From the NCBI GenBank assembly GCA_958295815.1, contig OY282374.1, positions 3,620,682 to 3,684,681 of the forward strand: a DNA stretch of 64,000 nt, written 5' to 3'. Below, in pieces: positions 9,026 to 18,700 of this stretch. Source of the DNA: Candidatus Poribacteria bacterium. GTDB taxonomy: Bacteria > Poribacteria > WGA-4E > WGA-3G. Positions within the stretch are counted from its first letter, which is position 1; each line of letters opens with the position of its first letter. The notes below the pieces were generated by a model. It saw only the letters and a program-made list of their open reading frames with translations, was not told where the DNA came from and made no database searches. A program made the position numbers and the translations under genes.

Positions 9026-9567
9026 CGTTTTGGACCCCTTGTATTTTTCGCATAGACGTGTTTGATGTACCCGATGATTTCTCGAAACGGACGTCCTGTG
9101 GTTCTCACCGTATAATCCGCTTCTGCATAGTAAGGTTGCCGTTCTGTCAACATTGCCCGAATTTTGGCAAGCGCATCGGGCGTTTGGAGTAGAGGACGAT
9201 GGCTCTGATGTTTAACTCGACGATATATCTCCTCTGGTGTCGCCGTTAGACAGAAAATAATACCGCCTTGCTTTAACATTTCCATATTGAATTCTCTCAA
9301 GACAGCACCACCACCTGTGGAGATCACGTAGTTATACAATTTTGACGCTTTGCGTACCGCTTCACTTTCAAGGTCTCGAAAAGCCGGTTCACCGTCTTCC
9401 TCAAAGATATTGCTGATGCGTCGTCCACTATCCCGCTCAATGATGTCGTCTGTATCTATGTAGCGCATCCGAAGTTGCGAGGCAAGCCGTCTGCCGACTG
9501 AGGTTTTCCCAGTTCCCATAAAACCGACAAGCACAATATTAGGTTTTTTTTCAAACGATCTTTTCAC
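9022..9567 (-). CDS. aroK: Shikimate kinase
   Basis: Phosphorylates shikimate to shikimate 3-phosphate with ATP. The 181-residue protein has the Walker A loop GFMGTGKTS at residues 15-23, the shikimate-binding DTDD near 38-41, FRDLE near 62 and the GGGAVLRE loop that binds substrate. The start is a GTG at 9567 with a GGTGGAG box upstream. It is the first gene of an aroK-aroB operon served by the promoter at 9665-9693. The pairing of these two genes is common in bacteria. Confidence 0.95.
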   Translation of the reverse strand: MKRSFEKKPNIVLVGFMGTGKTSVGRRLASQLRMRYIDTDDIIERDSGRRISNIFEEDGEPAFRDLESEAVRKASKLYNYVISTGGGAVLREFNMEMLKQGGIIFCLTATPEEIYRRVKHQSHRPLLQTPDALAKIRAMLTERQPYYAEADYTVRTTGRPFREIIGYIKHVYAKNTRGPKR

Positions 9568-9664
9568 CTGTCTCCACCTTTATTGCAAGAGTCTGCTTCT
9601 ATAAATAATTGATTGCTATTAACTGAAAACCGAGAACTGAAAACTGATAACCCCTACGCTCGCT

Positions 9665-9693
9665 ATTATAACACCTGTAAAAAATATTGTAAA
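9665..9693 (-). promoter_or_regulatory. Sigma70-like promoter of aroK-aroB
   Basis: Read on the minus strand: TTTACA at 9693-9688, a 17-base spacer, and a perfect TATAAT at 9670-9665. It would give a leader of about 90 bases before the aroK GTG. Confidence 0.65.
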
Positions 9694-9698
9694 GGTTT

Positions 9699-9727
9699 TT
9701 GCAGGAATTTATGAGTTGTGCTATAAT
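9699..9727 (+). promoter_or_regulatory. Sigma70-like promoter of the 9828 gene
   Basis: TTGCAG at 9699-9704, a 17-base spacer ending in TGC (an extended -10), and a perfect TATAAT at 9722-9727. It lies back to back with the aroK promoter, five bases apart. Confidence 0.65.
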
Positions 9728-9827
9728 TACGAAGGTTTGGGCAATATTGTATGTATTCACGGAGCAGCCTCCCAATGCACATTTTTGGAATTGGGAGCAA
9801 GAGCGTAAGTTTTGAGGAAAGGGAACT

Positions 9828-10772
9828 ATGACCGCTGGAATCATGCTGGTTTTAATGGGTCTTGCATCATCCCAAATTATTAGCGACAACAGAATAGGTA
9901 GCATTGAGGTGATGCCAAGAATCGAAATCGTAGAGATACCGAGTGAATTTTCTGCCTTTAAACAAGTCGGTTGTGACAAATATGTCAACGTTTTCGTCAT
10001 TCACATATTCGCAAGCCTAACGACATCTGAAGAAAAACTCTCTCACGCTGCAGGTGTTTTAGCACAATACCTCGATAACGACGAAGATGGTGTTCCTGAC
10101 AACACGCCGGTTCTCAGCCACCTGGTGAGCAGAAAAGTCTTCATCATTATGCCCGGAACACAGGCGGAGATGGAGAGGTTGGAAATGGATCTGGTAGATG
10201 AGGGGGGCTATCGATTTGGTCAAGACCTGTATGGTGAAGAAACCAAGCCGGATTTCCTCGTTGATGGCAAAATCAACGCCTCCGACGGCTCGTACTACGA
10301 TGGGGCATTAGAGGAAATTCTGCATCCCATTACACATTATGGTTATGCTAACGCTTACCCCGAGGTCTTCGGAACAAAACGGGGATCCATCTTAGCGAAG
10401 TGCATGGATGCCGCCCGGGGTGGATATTTCGAGCAAGTGCCACAAGGTGGTCCCAAAAGCGGATATCCAGCAGAAGCTTGGTATCACTATACGGATGAAA
10501 CCTGTGACTATGGTTGCATGGTGACGGAGTATATCTACTGGGCTTTGACATCAATATTGGGAACACAGGACTTTCCAGGGCGACACGAGGCACTTGAAGT
10601 CGAATGGGAATTGAATACCAGAGAACTCGTTAAAAATCGGGATCCTATAGTATATCAACTTCTGACAGACCCTCAGTACAGATTCCCAACCCAAGCACCA
10701 GATGGAAACTACAAACCATCAGCATCTCCCGTTACAGTTGTTCCTATCATCACCATTGAAGACGAAGATTAA
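9828..10772 (+). CDS. Unrecognised protein with a calcium-binding-like loop and a His-rich motif
   Basis: 314 residues, not assigned to a named family. It begins with a short hydrophobic stretch (MLVLMGLASS) that might be a weak export signal. Near residues 84-92 the loop DNDEDGVPD is of the EF-hand/dockerin calcium type. A central EEILHPITHYGYANAYPE segment (about 163-180) has Glu and two His spaced as in some metal-dependent hydrolases, but it is not the classical HExxH. Several Cys (residues 46, 193, 227, 231) could form disulfides. It has its own promoter at 9699-9727 and a GAGGAAAGGG box before the ATG. A secreted metal-dependent enzyme is possible but unproven. Confidence 0.7.
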   Translation: MTAGIMLVLMGLASSQIISDNRIGSIEVMPRIEIVEIPSEFSAFKQVGCDKYVNVFVIHIFASLTTSEEKLSHAAGVLAQYLDNDEDGVPDNTPVLSHLVSRKVFIIMPGTQAEMERLEMDLVDEGGYRFGQDLYGEETKPDFLVDGKINASDGSYYDGALEEILHPITHYGYANAYPEVFGTKRGSILAKCMDAARGGYFEQVPQGGPKSGYPAEAWYHYTDETCDYGCMVTEYIYWALTSILGTQDFPGRHEALEVEWELNTRELVKNRDPIVYQLLTDPQYRFPTQAPDGNYKPSASPVTVVPIITIEDED

Positions 10773-10852
10773 TGAGAATAGTTGTGCCTTGTGAAACAAC
10801 AGATCCCTAACTCTATTGCTACGTAGTAATCTTATGAGAAAAGGAGCAGCAG

Positions 10853-11449
10853 ATGCCAAGGCAGCTCAGGATGGTACGCCCCAATTTAAATAACTTACCG
10901 GAACTGCAACTCCCAACAGGCTATGGCATGCGTACTTACCTTGAAGGTGATGAGGCGCATTGGGCACGTATCATCAGCGACTCGTTTGGTGGTAGAGAAC
11001 GGACTGCGCAAGATACTGTGGATCAAATTACCGGCAGTGACGTTTTTCTACGCGATGGATTCTACTTCGCAACCCATGACGACACTCCTGTCGGGACTGC
11101 TTGCGCCTGGCGACAGTCTGTAGATGAAAAAGATGTTGGGTACGTCCACATGGTCGGAGTCGTCGCTGAGCATACCGGACATAAACTCGGAAAATGGGTC
11201 TCGCTCGCTGTCCTTTACTATTTTCGGGACAAGGGGTTCAAATGCGCCATGCTGGATACAGACGATTTTCGCATCCCTGCTGTTAAAACCTATCTGAATT
11301 TAGGGTTCATACCGGTTTATGTTGAAGAAGGGCAACCCAAACGGTGGCATGACCTATTTAAAAAATTGAAGCTACCTACCATGTCAGCGCAGATCGAAAG
11401 CCTCCGAAGCACACTGCCTGATGAACTCTGGACTAAAGTCTCGGCTTAG
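10853..11449 (+). CDS. GNAT-family N-acetyltransferase, copy 1
   Basis: 198 residues. The acetyl-CoA-binding region is recognisable in VGVVAEHTGHKLGKWVSLAVL (about residues 98-118), and the C-terminal half carries LDTDDFRIPAVKTYLNLGFIPVY, typical of the beta-6/beta-7 part of GNAT enzymes of mycothiol-synthase type. The fold transfers an acetyl group to an amine; the acceptor is unknown. Its ATG follows an AAAGGAG box. The next gene is a paralogue that aligns along nearly the whole length, so this is a tandem duplication, and the two share a transcript. Confidence 0.85.
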   Translation: MPRQLRMVRPNLNNLPELQLPTGYGMRTYLEGDEAHWARIISDSFGGRERTAQDTVDQITGSDVFLRDGFYFATHDDTPVGTACAWRQSVDEKDVGYVHMVGVVAEHTGHKLGKWVSLAVLYYFRDKGFKCAMLDTDDFRIPAVKTYLNLGFIPVYVEEGQPKRWHDLFKKLKLPTMSAQIESLRSTLPDELWTKVSA

Positions 11450-11456
11450 AAACATA

Positions 11457-11984
11457 ATGGAAGATCAACTCAGAATGGTTCGGCGAGATTTGGACAATTT
11501 ACCGCCGTTCCAGTGTCCCGATGGCTATCACATCCGAACCTATCAGAAAGGCGACGAGGAACATTGGGCACGAATAATGGATGTCGCCTTTGTAAACACA
11601 GGCAGAACCGCCGAAGATGCATACGCTAACGTTATCCGTCAAGGCAATTTTGATCCGAACGGGTTCTGTTTCGTTATCTACGATCATCAACCTATCGGCA
11701 CGGCATGCGCATGGAAGAGGTATCATAGCCGTAAGCATATTGGTTACATCGACATGCTCGCAGTGCTGCCAGAACACACCGGACATAAACTCGGAAACTC
11801 CCTAACGCTGTTTCTCCTGCAATATTTTAAAGCACAATCGATCGTATATGTGATGTTAGACACTGACGATTTTCGTCTTCCTGCCATCAAGAACTATCTC
11901 AACTTAGGATTTGTTCCGGTGTACCCCCGTAAGAATCACGTAACGCGTTGGCGTAATGTTTTTAAAAAGTTGGGTCTCCTATAA
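11457..11984 (+). CDS. GNAT-family N-acetyltransferase, copy 2
   Basis: 175 residues from the ATG at 11457. This start makes MEDQLRMVRRDLDNLPP align with MPRQLRMVRPNLNNLPE of copy 1; a longer frame from 11421 would overlap copy 1. There is no clear ribosome site, so translation is probably coupled to copy 1, whose stop is seven bases upstream. Acetyl-CoA loop HTGHKLGN and the DTDDFRLPAIKNYLNLGF segment are conserved. It lacks the roughly 20-residue tail of copy 1. Acceptor substrate unknown. Confidence 0.83.
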   Translation: MEDQLRMVRRDLDNLPPFQCPDGYHIRTYQKGDEEHWARIMDVAFVNTGRTAEDAYANVIRQGNFDPNGFCFVIYDHQPIGTACAWKRYHSRKHIGYIDMLAVLPEHTGHKLGNSLTLFLLQYFKAQSIVYVMLDTDDFRLPAIKNYLNLGFVPVYPRKNHVTRWRNVFKKLGLL

Positions 11985-11985
11985 G

Positions 11986-13674
11986 ATGAGATTGCTTCTA
12001 CTGCTCAGAAACCGTTTTAATTTCCCTGAAAATTGTGTAATCTCCGCAATTCTCATTGGCGGTTTCGGTCTCCGTCTCATCGGTATAAACGTCGGCTTAC
12101 CTGATTCCGCAGATCCCCGTGAGACCATCATTGCACAAAATGTGCTGAATCTCATTCACTTCACAGCAGTCCCCCAAATCTACAACTGGCCCGGAACAGC
12201 ATGGTTCTATCTAATCGCTTTGATAGGTAAATTACTGTCATTCGGAGGTATGTCCCTGACAGAAGCCCATGTGATATTATTGGCCCGATGGGTTAATGTG
12301 TTATTGTCCACAGCAACACTCTGGTTCGCCTATTGCATCGGACTGCGGTGTTACAGTAAGCGAATCGGACAAATAGCAGTAGGATTGCTTGCCGTTGCAA
12401 TGTTACACGCTACCAACGAGTCCCGTTTCGCGCTTGTAGACATTCCAGCCACCTTCTGTGTGACACTGTTTCTCTGGCTTATGGTGCGTTCACATTCTTC
12501 TTCAGACACCCCAACATTTCGGACAGCGATATGGTTGGGTCTCGTTGCCGGATTGGGTTTTGCAGTCAAGTTCACAACTGTTTTCGTCGGATTTTCTCTG
12601 GTATGTTTTGTCGGTAGCAACCAATTTTATAGAAGAGTCGCGACTGTCGTTGGTGTGTCAGCCTTAACCTTTACACTCCTCTGCCCCTACTGGTTGATAG
12701 ACCTGGTTTCGCCAGGATGGAACCTTTTCTTTAAGGACTTCTGGTATGAAGCAACCCACTATCACCGAGGGCACTTCGGTCTCATCGCAACAGGCGACGC
12801 CGGTTGGCTGCAGCGGTATATCTATCTGTGGACGCTCTTGAAGTGGGGTATGGGATTGCCGCTCATGCTCCTCGTCGGTCTCGGAATACTACGAGGTATC
12901 TGTTCGCTTAGACCGAGAATCGGTAGCACCGTTGTTACATTAGAAGCATCTCTACTTACCTTCGTTATCCTTTACTTGCTATTTATCGGCACACATAAAG
13001 TCAAGTTCGCACGCCATCTGTTGATACTCTATCCAGTCCTTATGGTACTCGCAGCAGCTACACTTGCGCGATTACCGTATACCATAGAGGCTTTTTTTAA
13101 GTTCGTCCATCGACAGAAAAATGGAAATTCCAGAGAATCTGCTGAAACGATGAGATATAGTATATTTGGAAAGTGGTTTGGCGGAATCGTAGGAGGGGTT
13201 GTAGTGCTTTATACATCGGTTTATACCACCGCTTTTGCGCTTGTTCTGATTGAACAGCCAACCCGGGTTGCGGCATCAGAATGGATATCAAGACACATTC
13301 CGCAGGAGGAAACTATCTCCCACGCACCAGAAGTCTTGTTTAACTGGCTGCTCCCGGAAGTAGATATGGAGGCGGCGGATCAAGAAGCAGAATGGGTGCT
13401 CATCCTCATACCTGACCTTGAAGTGTTCCAGAAATACCAAAAGCATCCCCAGAATTATCAACAACAGGATTGGTATCCTCTCAATGAGGTTGCAGTGGAA
13501 GAGACCCTTGAATTTTATGAGCGAATTTTGGGGGAGGGAAGCCCGTATATATTGCGCAAGACCTTCCAATACACACCGCAGTTTTTGGGTATCCAGATAT
13601 CTGATAGCGGCGCACCATTTCCTATGCGCGCACTCGCACATCCTGAAGTACGCATCTATCATCGTCGCGATTAA
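11986..13674 (+). CDS. GT39/PMT-type membrane glycosyltransferase
   Basis: About 562 residues with a polytopic hydrophobic core of ten or more segments. After the first membrane helix comes LPDSADPRE (a DxD/DE-type acidic pair as in dolichyl- or undecaprenyl-phosphate sugar transferases), then a PGTAWFYL segment. These are features of the PMT/ArnT-like superfamily, which moves sugars from lipid carriers to protein or lipid on the outer face of the inner membrane. The C-terminus is a soluble domain of about 120 residues. The ATG at 11986 (MRLLLLLRN) lies one base after the previous stop; an ATG at 11956 is also possible. Acceptor unknown. Confidence 0.78.
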   Translation: MRLLLLLRNRFNFPENCVISAILIGGFGLRLIGINVGLPDSADPRETIIAQNVLNLIHFTAVPQIYNWPGTAWFYLIALIGKLLSFGGMSLTEAHVILLARWVNVLLSTATLWFAYCIGLRCYSKRIGQIAVGLLAVAMLHATNESRFALVDIPATFCVTLFLWLMVRSHSSSDTPTFRTAIWLGLVAGLGFAVKFTTVFVGFSLVCFVGSNQFYRRVATVVGVSALTFTLLCPYWLIDLVSPGWNLFFKDFWYEATHYHRGHFGLIATGDAGWLQRYIYLWTLLKWGMGLPLMLLVGLGILRGICSLRPRIGSTVVTLEASLLTFVILYLLFIGTHKVKFARHLLILYPVLMVLAAATLARLPYTIEAFFKFVHRQKNGNSRESAETMRYSIFGKWFGGIVGGVVVLYTSVYTTAFALVLIEQPTRVAASEWISRHIPQEETISHAPEVLFNWLLPEVDMEAADQEAEWVLILIPDLEVFQKYQKHPQNYQQQDWYPLNEVAVEETLEFYERILGEGSPYILRKTFQYTPQFLGIQISDSGAPFPMRALAHPEVRIYHRRD

Positions 13675-13726
13675 AAGTCCTGTGAAGGGGATACGGAAGC
13701 CTCGTGTCGGAACCGCTATGTCCGCT

Positions 13727-14377
13727 TTACATCACCGGCGGCTCGAAATGCTGCTTCTGGATTGGGACTATTGCCGATAAGATTTGATGGAGCACGTCGG
13801 CAGCGGTAGTATTGGCGTCTATAATCCGGATCCGTTCTTGTGGGTAGTAGTCAATCAGCGGTTCGGTTTCCCGTTTGTAAACATCCCACCGGTAACGAAC
13901 GACCAGTTCTTCAGCATCGTCGATGCGATGTTCTTTCAGTGAACGTCCGCGGATACGTTTGAACATCACTTCCCGATCTTCGCAAACCATGTAGATGACT
14001 TTAAAAACCTGTATAAAAGGTGCCATCAATTTCGCTTGCGTAATATTACGAGGGATACCATCAAGGACGAGCAAGTCGTTTTTCGGTTTATAAGTCTGCT
14101 CGCAGACTTTCGCCGACATGTAGTCTTGCCAGATTTTGATTGTGATATCGTCTGGGACTAACTTCCCGATTCCGGCGTATTCTTGGAAAATTTGCCCGCA
14201 TTTTGAATTGCGATCAAGTTCGCGGAACATATCCCCACTGGAGACATGGAAAATGCCAGGGATTTGTGCCAGCATCTTCCCTTGTGTTCCCTTGCCAACA
14301 CCGGGGGGACCAACGAGCAGCACTGCTCGATAACACGGTCCAGCCGCCTCGTGTAGAGGGCTCTTGTCCATTATCAT
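13727..14377 (-). CDS. Adenylate kinase-like nucleoside monophosphate kinase
   Basis: 216 residues. The P-loop GPPGVGKGT is at residues 23-31, followed by HVSSGDMFR (AMP-binding region), a LVPDDITIKIW helix and the DGIPRN segment that corresponds to DGFPR of adenylate kinase. RGRSLKEHRIDDAEE is the lid region, short and without the zinc-binding cysteines. These match adenylate kinase, which keeps ATP, ADP and AMP in balance. DGIPRN rather than DGFPRT is slightly divergent, so this may be a paralogue with another NMP substrate. It is a single gene with no obvious operon partners. Confidence 0.82.
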   Translation of the reverse strand: MIMDKSPLHEAAGPCYRAVLLVGPPGVGKGTQGKMLAQIPGIFHVSSGDMFRELDRNSKCGQIFQEYAGIGKLVPDDITIKIWQDYMSAKVCEQTYKPKNDLLVLDGIPRNITQAKLMAPFIQVFKVIYMVCEDREVMFKRIRGRSLKEHRIDDAEELVVRYRWDVYKRETEPLIDYYPQERIRIIDANTTAADVLHQILSAIVPIQKQHFEPPVM

Positions 14378-14464
14378 GTCTGTTATTGTCCTCTGCCGCT
14401 TTTATTCTTCTTCGTTGAATTAGCGTACATTACATGAACTATACACGCACATTTTCAATAAATA

Positions 14465-15517
14465 TCATGTACCAAGAAGGTGTTCAAGAATATAAAAATC
14501 CAAGCCTTCATAGTCTCTGGCTGCGATAAATTCCTGCTCGACTTTTTTATCCAAGGTTCGAACTTTCTCAAGTAAATTAAGGAAAGTCCGGCGACTGCTC
14601 AATAGATGTTTTGTTGAGATGTCGCGTGGTTGTGTGCGCATGACTTTCACATCCAACCCGATAAATTCACCATTTCTGCCGTACCCATTTTCTTCAAGAA
14701 TTCGGACTTGGTTGAACGCGCGTCGCAAATTATCTGAGCCGAATGCCTTGTCTTGGTCGAATTTTAGCCCGTTTTGGTCGTTCAGATGTACGCTCCAGAG
14801 TTTCTTGTGGTAAAGGGCGTACCCCATTTCATCGGACGGCTCTAACCCCGCGAGAATAGCGTGAGCACTTTCAATTAACCCGCCAACACGCTCCGGTGCG
14901 TTACTGGCGTATGCTAAGCCGATCGCGTGCCCAATCGTTGGGATGTAAGCAATGTCCATCGGTTCATTCGGTTTCGGCTCAATTAAAATTCGGATCTCTG
15001 AATCATATTCCAGGAGTACATTAATAGCATCAAGAATTTGTCCAACCGCTTCTGACGAGGATTTTGTTTCTCGAATGTAAGTGCCTTCGCGAGCAAGCCA
15101 CAACACAAGGTTTTTGCATCCAATCTCATTGGAAATATCTATACACCGTTTTGATCGTTCGAGGGCGTATTCGCGTTCTTTCGCTGAATTAGATGTATAA
15201 GCACCATCAATAGTCTGTGGAGATTCCCACAACCGTGGGGCCACCACCTCTGCCGTCAGACCTTGGTCATTGAGTTGTGCTTTAACCTTTTTTGTCTGCG
15301 ATATCAACTGCGCGTGTGTCTTCTCATCAATATCAGGGACAATGTCATCATCGTGAAATTGAATACCAACAAAACCGAGATCTCGGTAAAATCCGACTTT
15401 CTTGTCAAAACTGAACGATTCCCGAACTGGCGGTCCAAACGGATCTGATCCTTCGTGTATGTTCCATGGTCCAAAAGAGAAACAGTATTCTGTTGCTCCT
15501 TTGACAGATTCACTCAT
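14465..15517 (-). CDS. Xylose isomerase homologue (class I-like)
   Basis: 350 residues that follow actinobacterial-type xylose isomerase from end to end. They start with FSFGPWNIHEGSDPFGPP, then FHDDDIVP with its catalytic His/Asp pair, LVLWLAREG, the metal ligand in EPKPNEP, SAH, and HLNDQNGLKFDQDKAFG near the C-terminal end. The usual role is isomerisation of D-xylose to D-xylulose, or D-glucose to D-fructose. It is slightly shorter than the roughly 390-residue enzymes, mainly at the C-terminus. No xylulokinase is nearby. The ATG follows a CAGGAGAAG box. A related but non-xylose substrate is possible. Confidence 0.8.
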   Translation of the reverse strand: MSESVKGATEYCFSFGPWNIHEGSDPFGPPVRESFSFDKKVGFYRDLGFVGIQFHDDDIVPDIDEKTHAQLISQTKKVKAQLNDQGLTAEVVAPRLWESPQTIDGAYTSNSAKEREYALERSKRCIDISNEIGCKNLVLWLAREGTYIRETKSSSEAVGQILDAINVLLEYDSEIRILIEPKPNEPMDIAYIPTIGHAIGLAYASNAPERVGGLIESAHAILAGLEPSDEMGYALYHKKLWSVHLNDQNGLKFDQDKAFGSDNLRRAFNQVRILEENGYGRNGEFIGLDVKVMRTQPRDISTKHLLSSRRTFLNLLEKVRTLDKKVEQEFIAARDYEGLDFYILEHLLGT

Positions 15518-15633
15518 CTTACTTCTCCTGTGTGAAGCGTTTTTGGATCGTCTTCTTCATTTTAATAAAATAACGGCATCTACTCACGTTAACCAATACG
15601 ATGTAATTACTATGAAGGATACGAAAAAACTGC

Positions 15634-15662
15634 TTGACTTTCTAATAAGTATAAAGTATTAT
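15634..15662 (+). promoter_or_regulatory. Sigma70-like promoter of the Omp85 fusion gene
   Basis: TTGACT at 15634-15639, 17 bases, TATTAT at 15657-15662, about 90 bases before the ATG of the 1232-residue protein. Confidence 0.55.
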
Positions 15663-15682
15663 TTTAAATATGTCAAGGAAAT

Positions 15683-15706
15683 CTGTAGAGGCGGTTTTCA
15701 AGCCGA
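15683..15706 (+). repeat. Degenerate family A hairpin repeat
   Basis: TGTAGAGG followed by a GGTTTTCAA/GCC-type stem and CGA-like end. It lies in the leader of the 15753 gene and is less regular than other copies. Confidence 0.4.
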
Positions 15707-15752
15707 TATTGTGATGCCATGTATGCTAAGATTGTAGAGGAATTATCCCCGA

Positions 15753-18700
15753 ATGTCACGCCTATCTCGCGCTGTTTTATCCTATCTTTGTCTATTTTTT
15801 ACACTCATGCTCATGCTAAATCGCTTCATCCAACCTATACACGCAGCGGATCATGAAGTTGAGGGGAGTACACCCAGTCCAACCGCACCCGGATCGATTA
15901 ACAAAGCACAAGAATTAACTTTAGAATCAACGTCATCGCATACCTTCAGTTTCAAAGACGTTTACCAAATAGATCTGAATTTAGACATACCAGGAGACAT
16001 TGAATTCGTCGCCACAGAGGGTGAGGTCGTTACCGTCGTCCTTGAAAAGCACGCACAAGCAACAAATACCGAGCAAGACGCTGTTATCCGCACCTATCTC
16101 GATAATATTTCTGTAACTGGAACTCAGGGTGGTGGGACGCTTCAGCTAAAAATTCAACTACCCAGAGGCGAAGGTGCCGAGGTAGTGCCAAACCCATTTT
16201 TCGGTGTCCAGAATTCACAAACAGTGTCCCATAAACAATTCCAGTTGAAGTGTATTGTTAAAACCCCTGCAGATGTTTCCGTTAAACTACAATCAAAAAT
16301 GGGAGATGTCCGACTCCAGCGTATTCGTGGACAGATAGAAATAGCAACAGAGATAGGAGATGTCGATTTAAATGAGACCTTAGGCAATTATAATGTGATC
16401 CTAACGAACGGAGACATCAAGGGTAAAATTCTGCTCACCCGAGGTCAGAACAAATTAGAAACAAAGAATGGCGCAATTAATCTAACTATACTTGACACTG
16501 TTGCAGCACCGATGGACATAACCGCACAAGGTGGGAGCATCCTATTACAACTCCCACCAGATTACGCTATTGATGCCCTTCTTGAAAGCGAAAAACAGCA
16601 AGTTGTTATTAACCTACCCGCACAAATTGAGGACGATACCGCACTAACTCTGGTTAACGGTGGTGGACCGCTGTTTCGTTTGAAAGCTACCGACGGAATC
16701 TCGCTTTTACAAAGTATACCCCCTAAAGATCAGACGAACGTCCAAGCAACTGCCGAACCCGATGCGTTTCTGGATTCCGTTCAACCTGTACCGAGAACAG
16801 TGAAACCGCCTATTATTGACGGAAATTTGTCTGAAATTGTCTGGCAAACAGCCACTCCGCTTCCTCCCTTTCAGAATGCTGAAGGCACTGAAGAATCTAG
16901 CAATTTGACCGAAACTTTCTTAATGTGGGATGCGCAAAATTTTTATATCGGAGTAAAAGCACATGTTCCCGACTCGCAGCTACCGCATATCTCACAGACA
17001 CAACGTGATTCACCGATTTGGGAAGACGAATGCATTGAAATCTTGATTGACACCAATCCACAAACCGATATTTACCATCATTTTGTTATCAATCCGATTA
17101 ATGCGTTCTTTGATCAACAAGTTAGCCGACCGGGAGTGGCGAGTTTCCAATTCGCACCATCGGATTTCCAACTTGCTTCCGATCAGCAAACCTTGCGGTC
17201 AGCGTTCAGGTCCGATAAAACATGGAACTCGAAGGCTAAGGTTGCAACACAAATTAACACCGATTCTTGGAGCCTCGAAATTGCACTTCCGCGCGAAGGA
17301 CTCGAGAAATATCCGCCAACGCGCATACAAGCTCCGTCCGATCTTAAAAATGTATGGCTTTTTAACATCCATCGTAAGGCACAACTCACCGTTAAGGATA
17401 TGGAGCACCTCGTATCTACCACACAGAGAGAATACAGTTATTGGTTGCCAACTTACTATAGCGAATACCCGTGGTGGCCCCATGCCCCTCATGAGTACGC
17501 AGCACCGCTTGCCGAGCGCGTTGCCCCAGCGATGGGAGTCCTACGCTTTGTAACACCTACATCGCCTTTCCCGGAAACCTTTGCAGTCGAAGAACAATTC
17601 CGAATTGTAGAGATTGAAATTGAAGGCAATACTCTAATTCCAACGGAAGTTGTCCAGCAACAAATCCCTATTCAGCTTGGCGATGTTATTACAACTACAC
17701 AGTTGTCGTGGTTGCTTGACGAATTGCGAAACCAACACCTGTTTCAGGAAGTCCGTTTAGAGACGAGACAGCTACCTACTACCACCGAAGCGTCTAAACG
17801 TTTGACATCCACCAGTCTTCGTATTCAAGTTACAGAGGCTCCCGTCGTATTTGCTCGCCGAATTAAGATTCACGGGAACAGAACTTATCCAACGGCGTTC
17901 ATCAAGCAGTGGTTTCAATTAGAAAGCGGTTATCTCACTGTTGAAGTAGCTAGACTGAAGCAACAACTAATCGCCGATTTTTATTCAAATCGCGGGTATG
18001 AATTCGCTACAGTTAACTATGAAATAGCCGATGATGTGCTTACGTTTAACATTAATGAGGGGACATTGCACGAAATTCGTTTCACTGGGAACACTCAAAT
18101 TTCTCGTGAAGAACTGTTGTCGGCTCTCGACCTAAAGACTACAGACACGGACGAAAAACAGATCTCACAGGCTTCTGATATTTACTACCGTACCCTCGGA
18201 CAATCGAAGATAAATCAGATGCAGAAGCAACTCAGTGAAACCAATGAACACTTCAAATCGATCCAAAGCTGGCGGGTCCAACGCGAAGGCGGTAAGAACA
18301 TCATGATTGTTGAAGTTGAGGAGCAACCGCTTACTAAAACTTCCGGTTTCCCGATTCTTCAATTCACTCGTGTTCACGGATTGGTACTCGGAGCAGGTGG
18401 TACGCTCGCAACTCGGCTTGCTGGCAAAGAACAGGTTTTCGGTTTAGTGAGCCGTGGGATTTCCAGTAAAATGTGGAATTATCAAGTTGGCATTGAGAAG
18501 ATTTTTTTTTACTGGCAGACGCTTAAATTTGGCGCAAGTGTCTATGATGTCACGGACATCAGTTCTAATATCTCTATGCGTTCCGGTGAGACGACTCTGG
18601 GGGCAATCTACGACGGTTTCGCACTTCAGGATTATTACCAACGTCAGGGAGCCCAAGGGTGGATAACCTTCGCAACTTCAGAATGGCACTACCTTAGACT

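Noticed and set aside
17047..17553. 168-codon plus-strand frame inside the Omp85 fusion
   Set aside because: Out-of-frame shadow of the main gene with no supporting motif.
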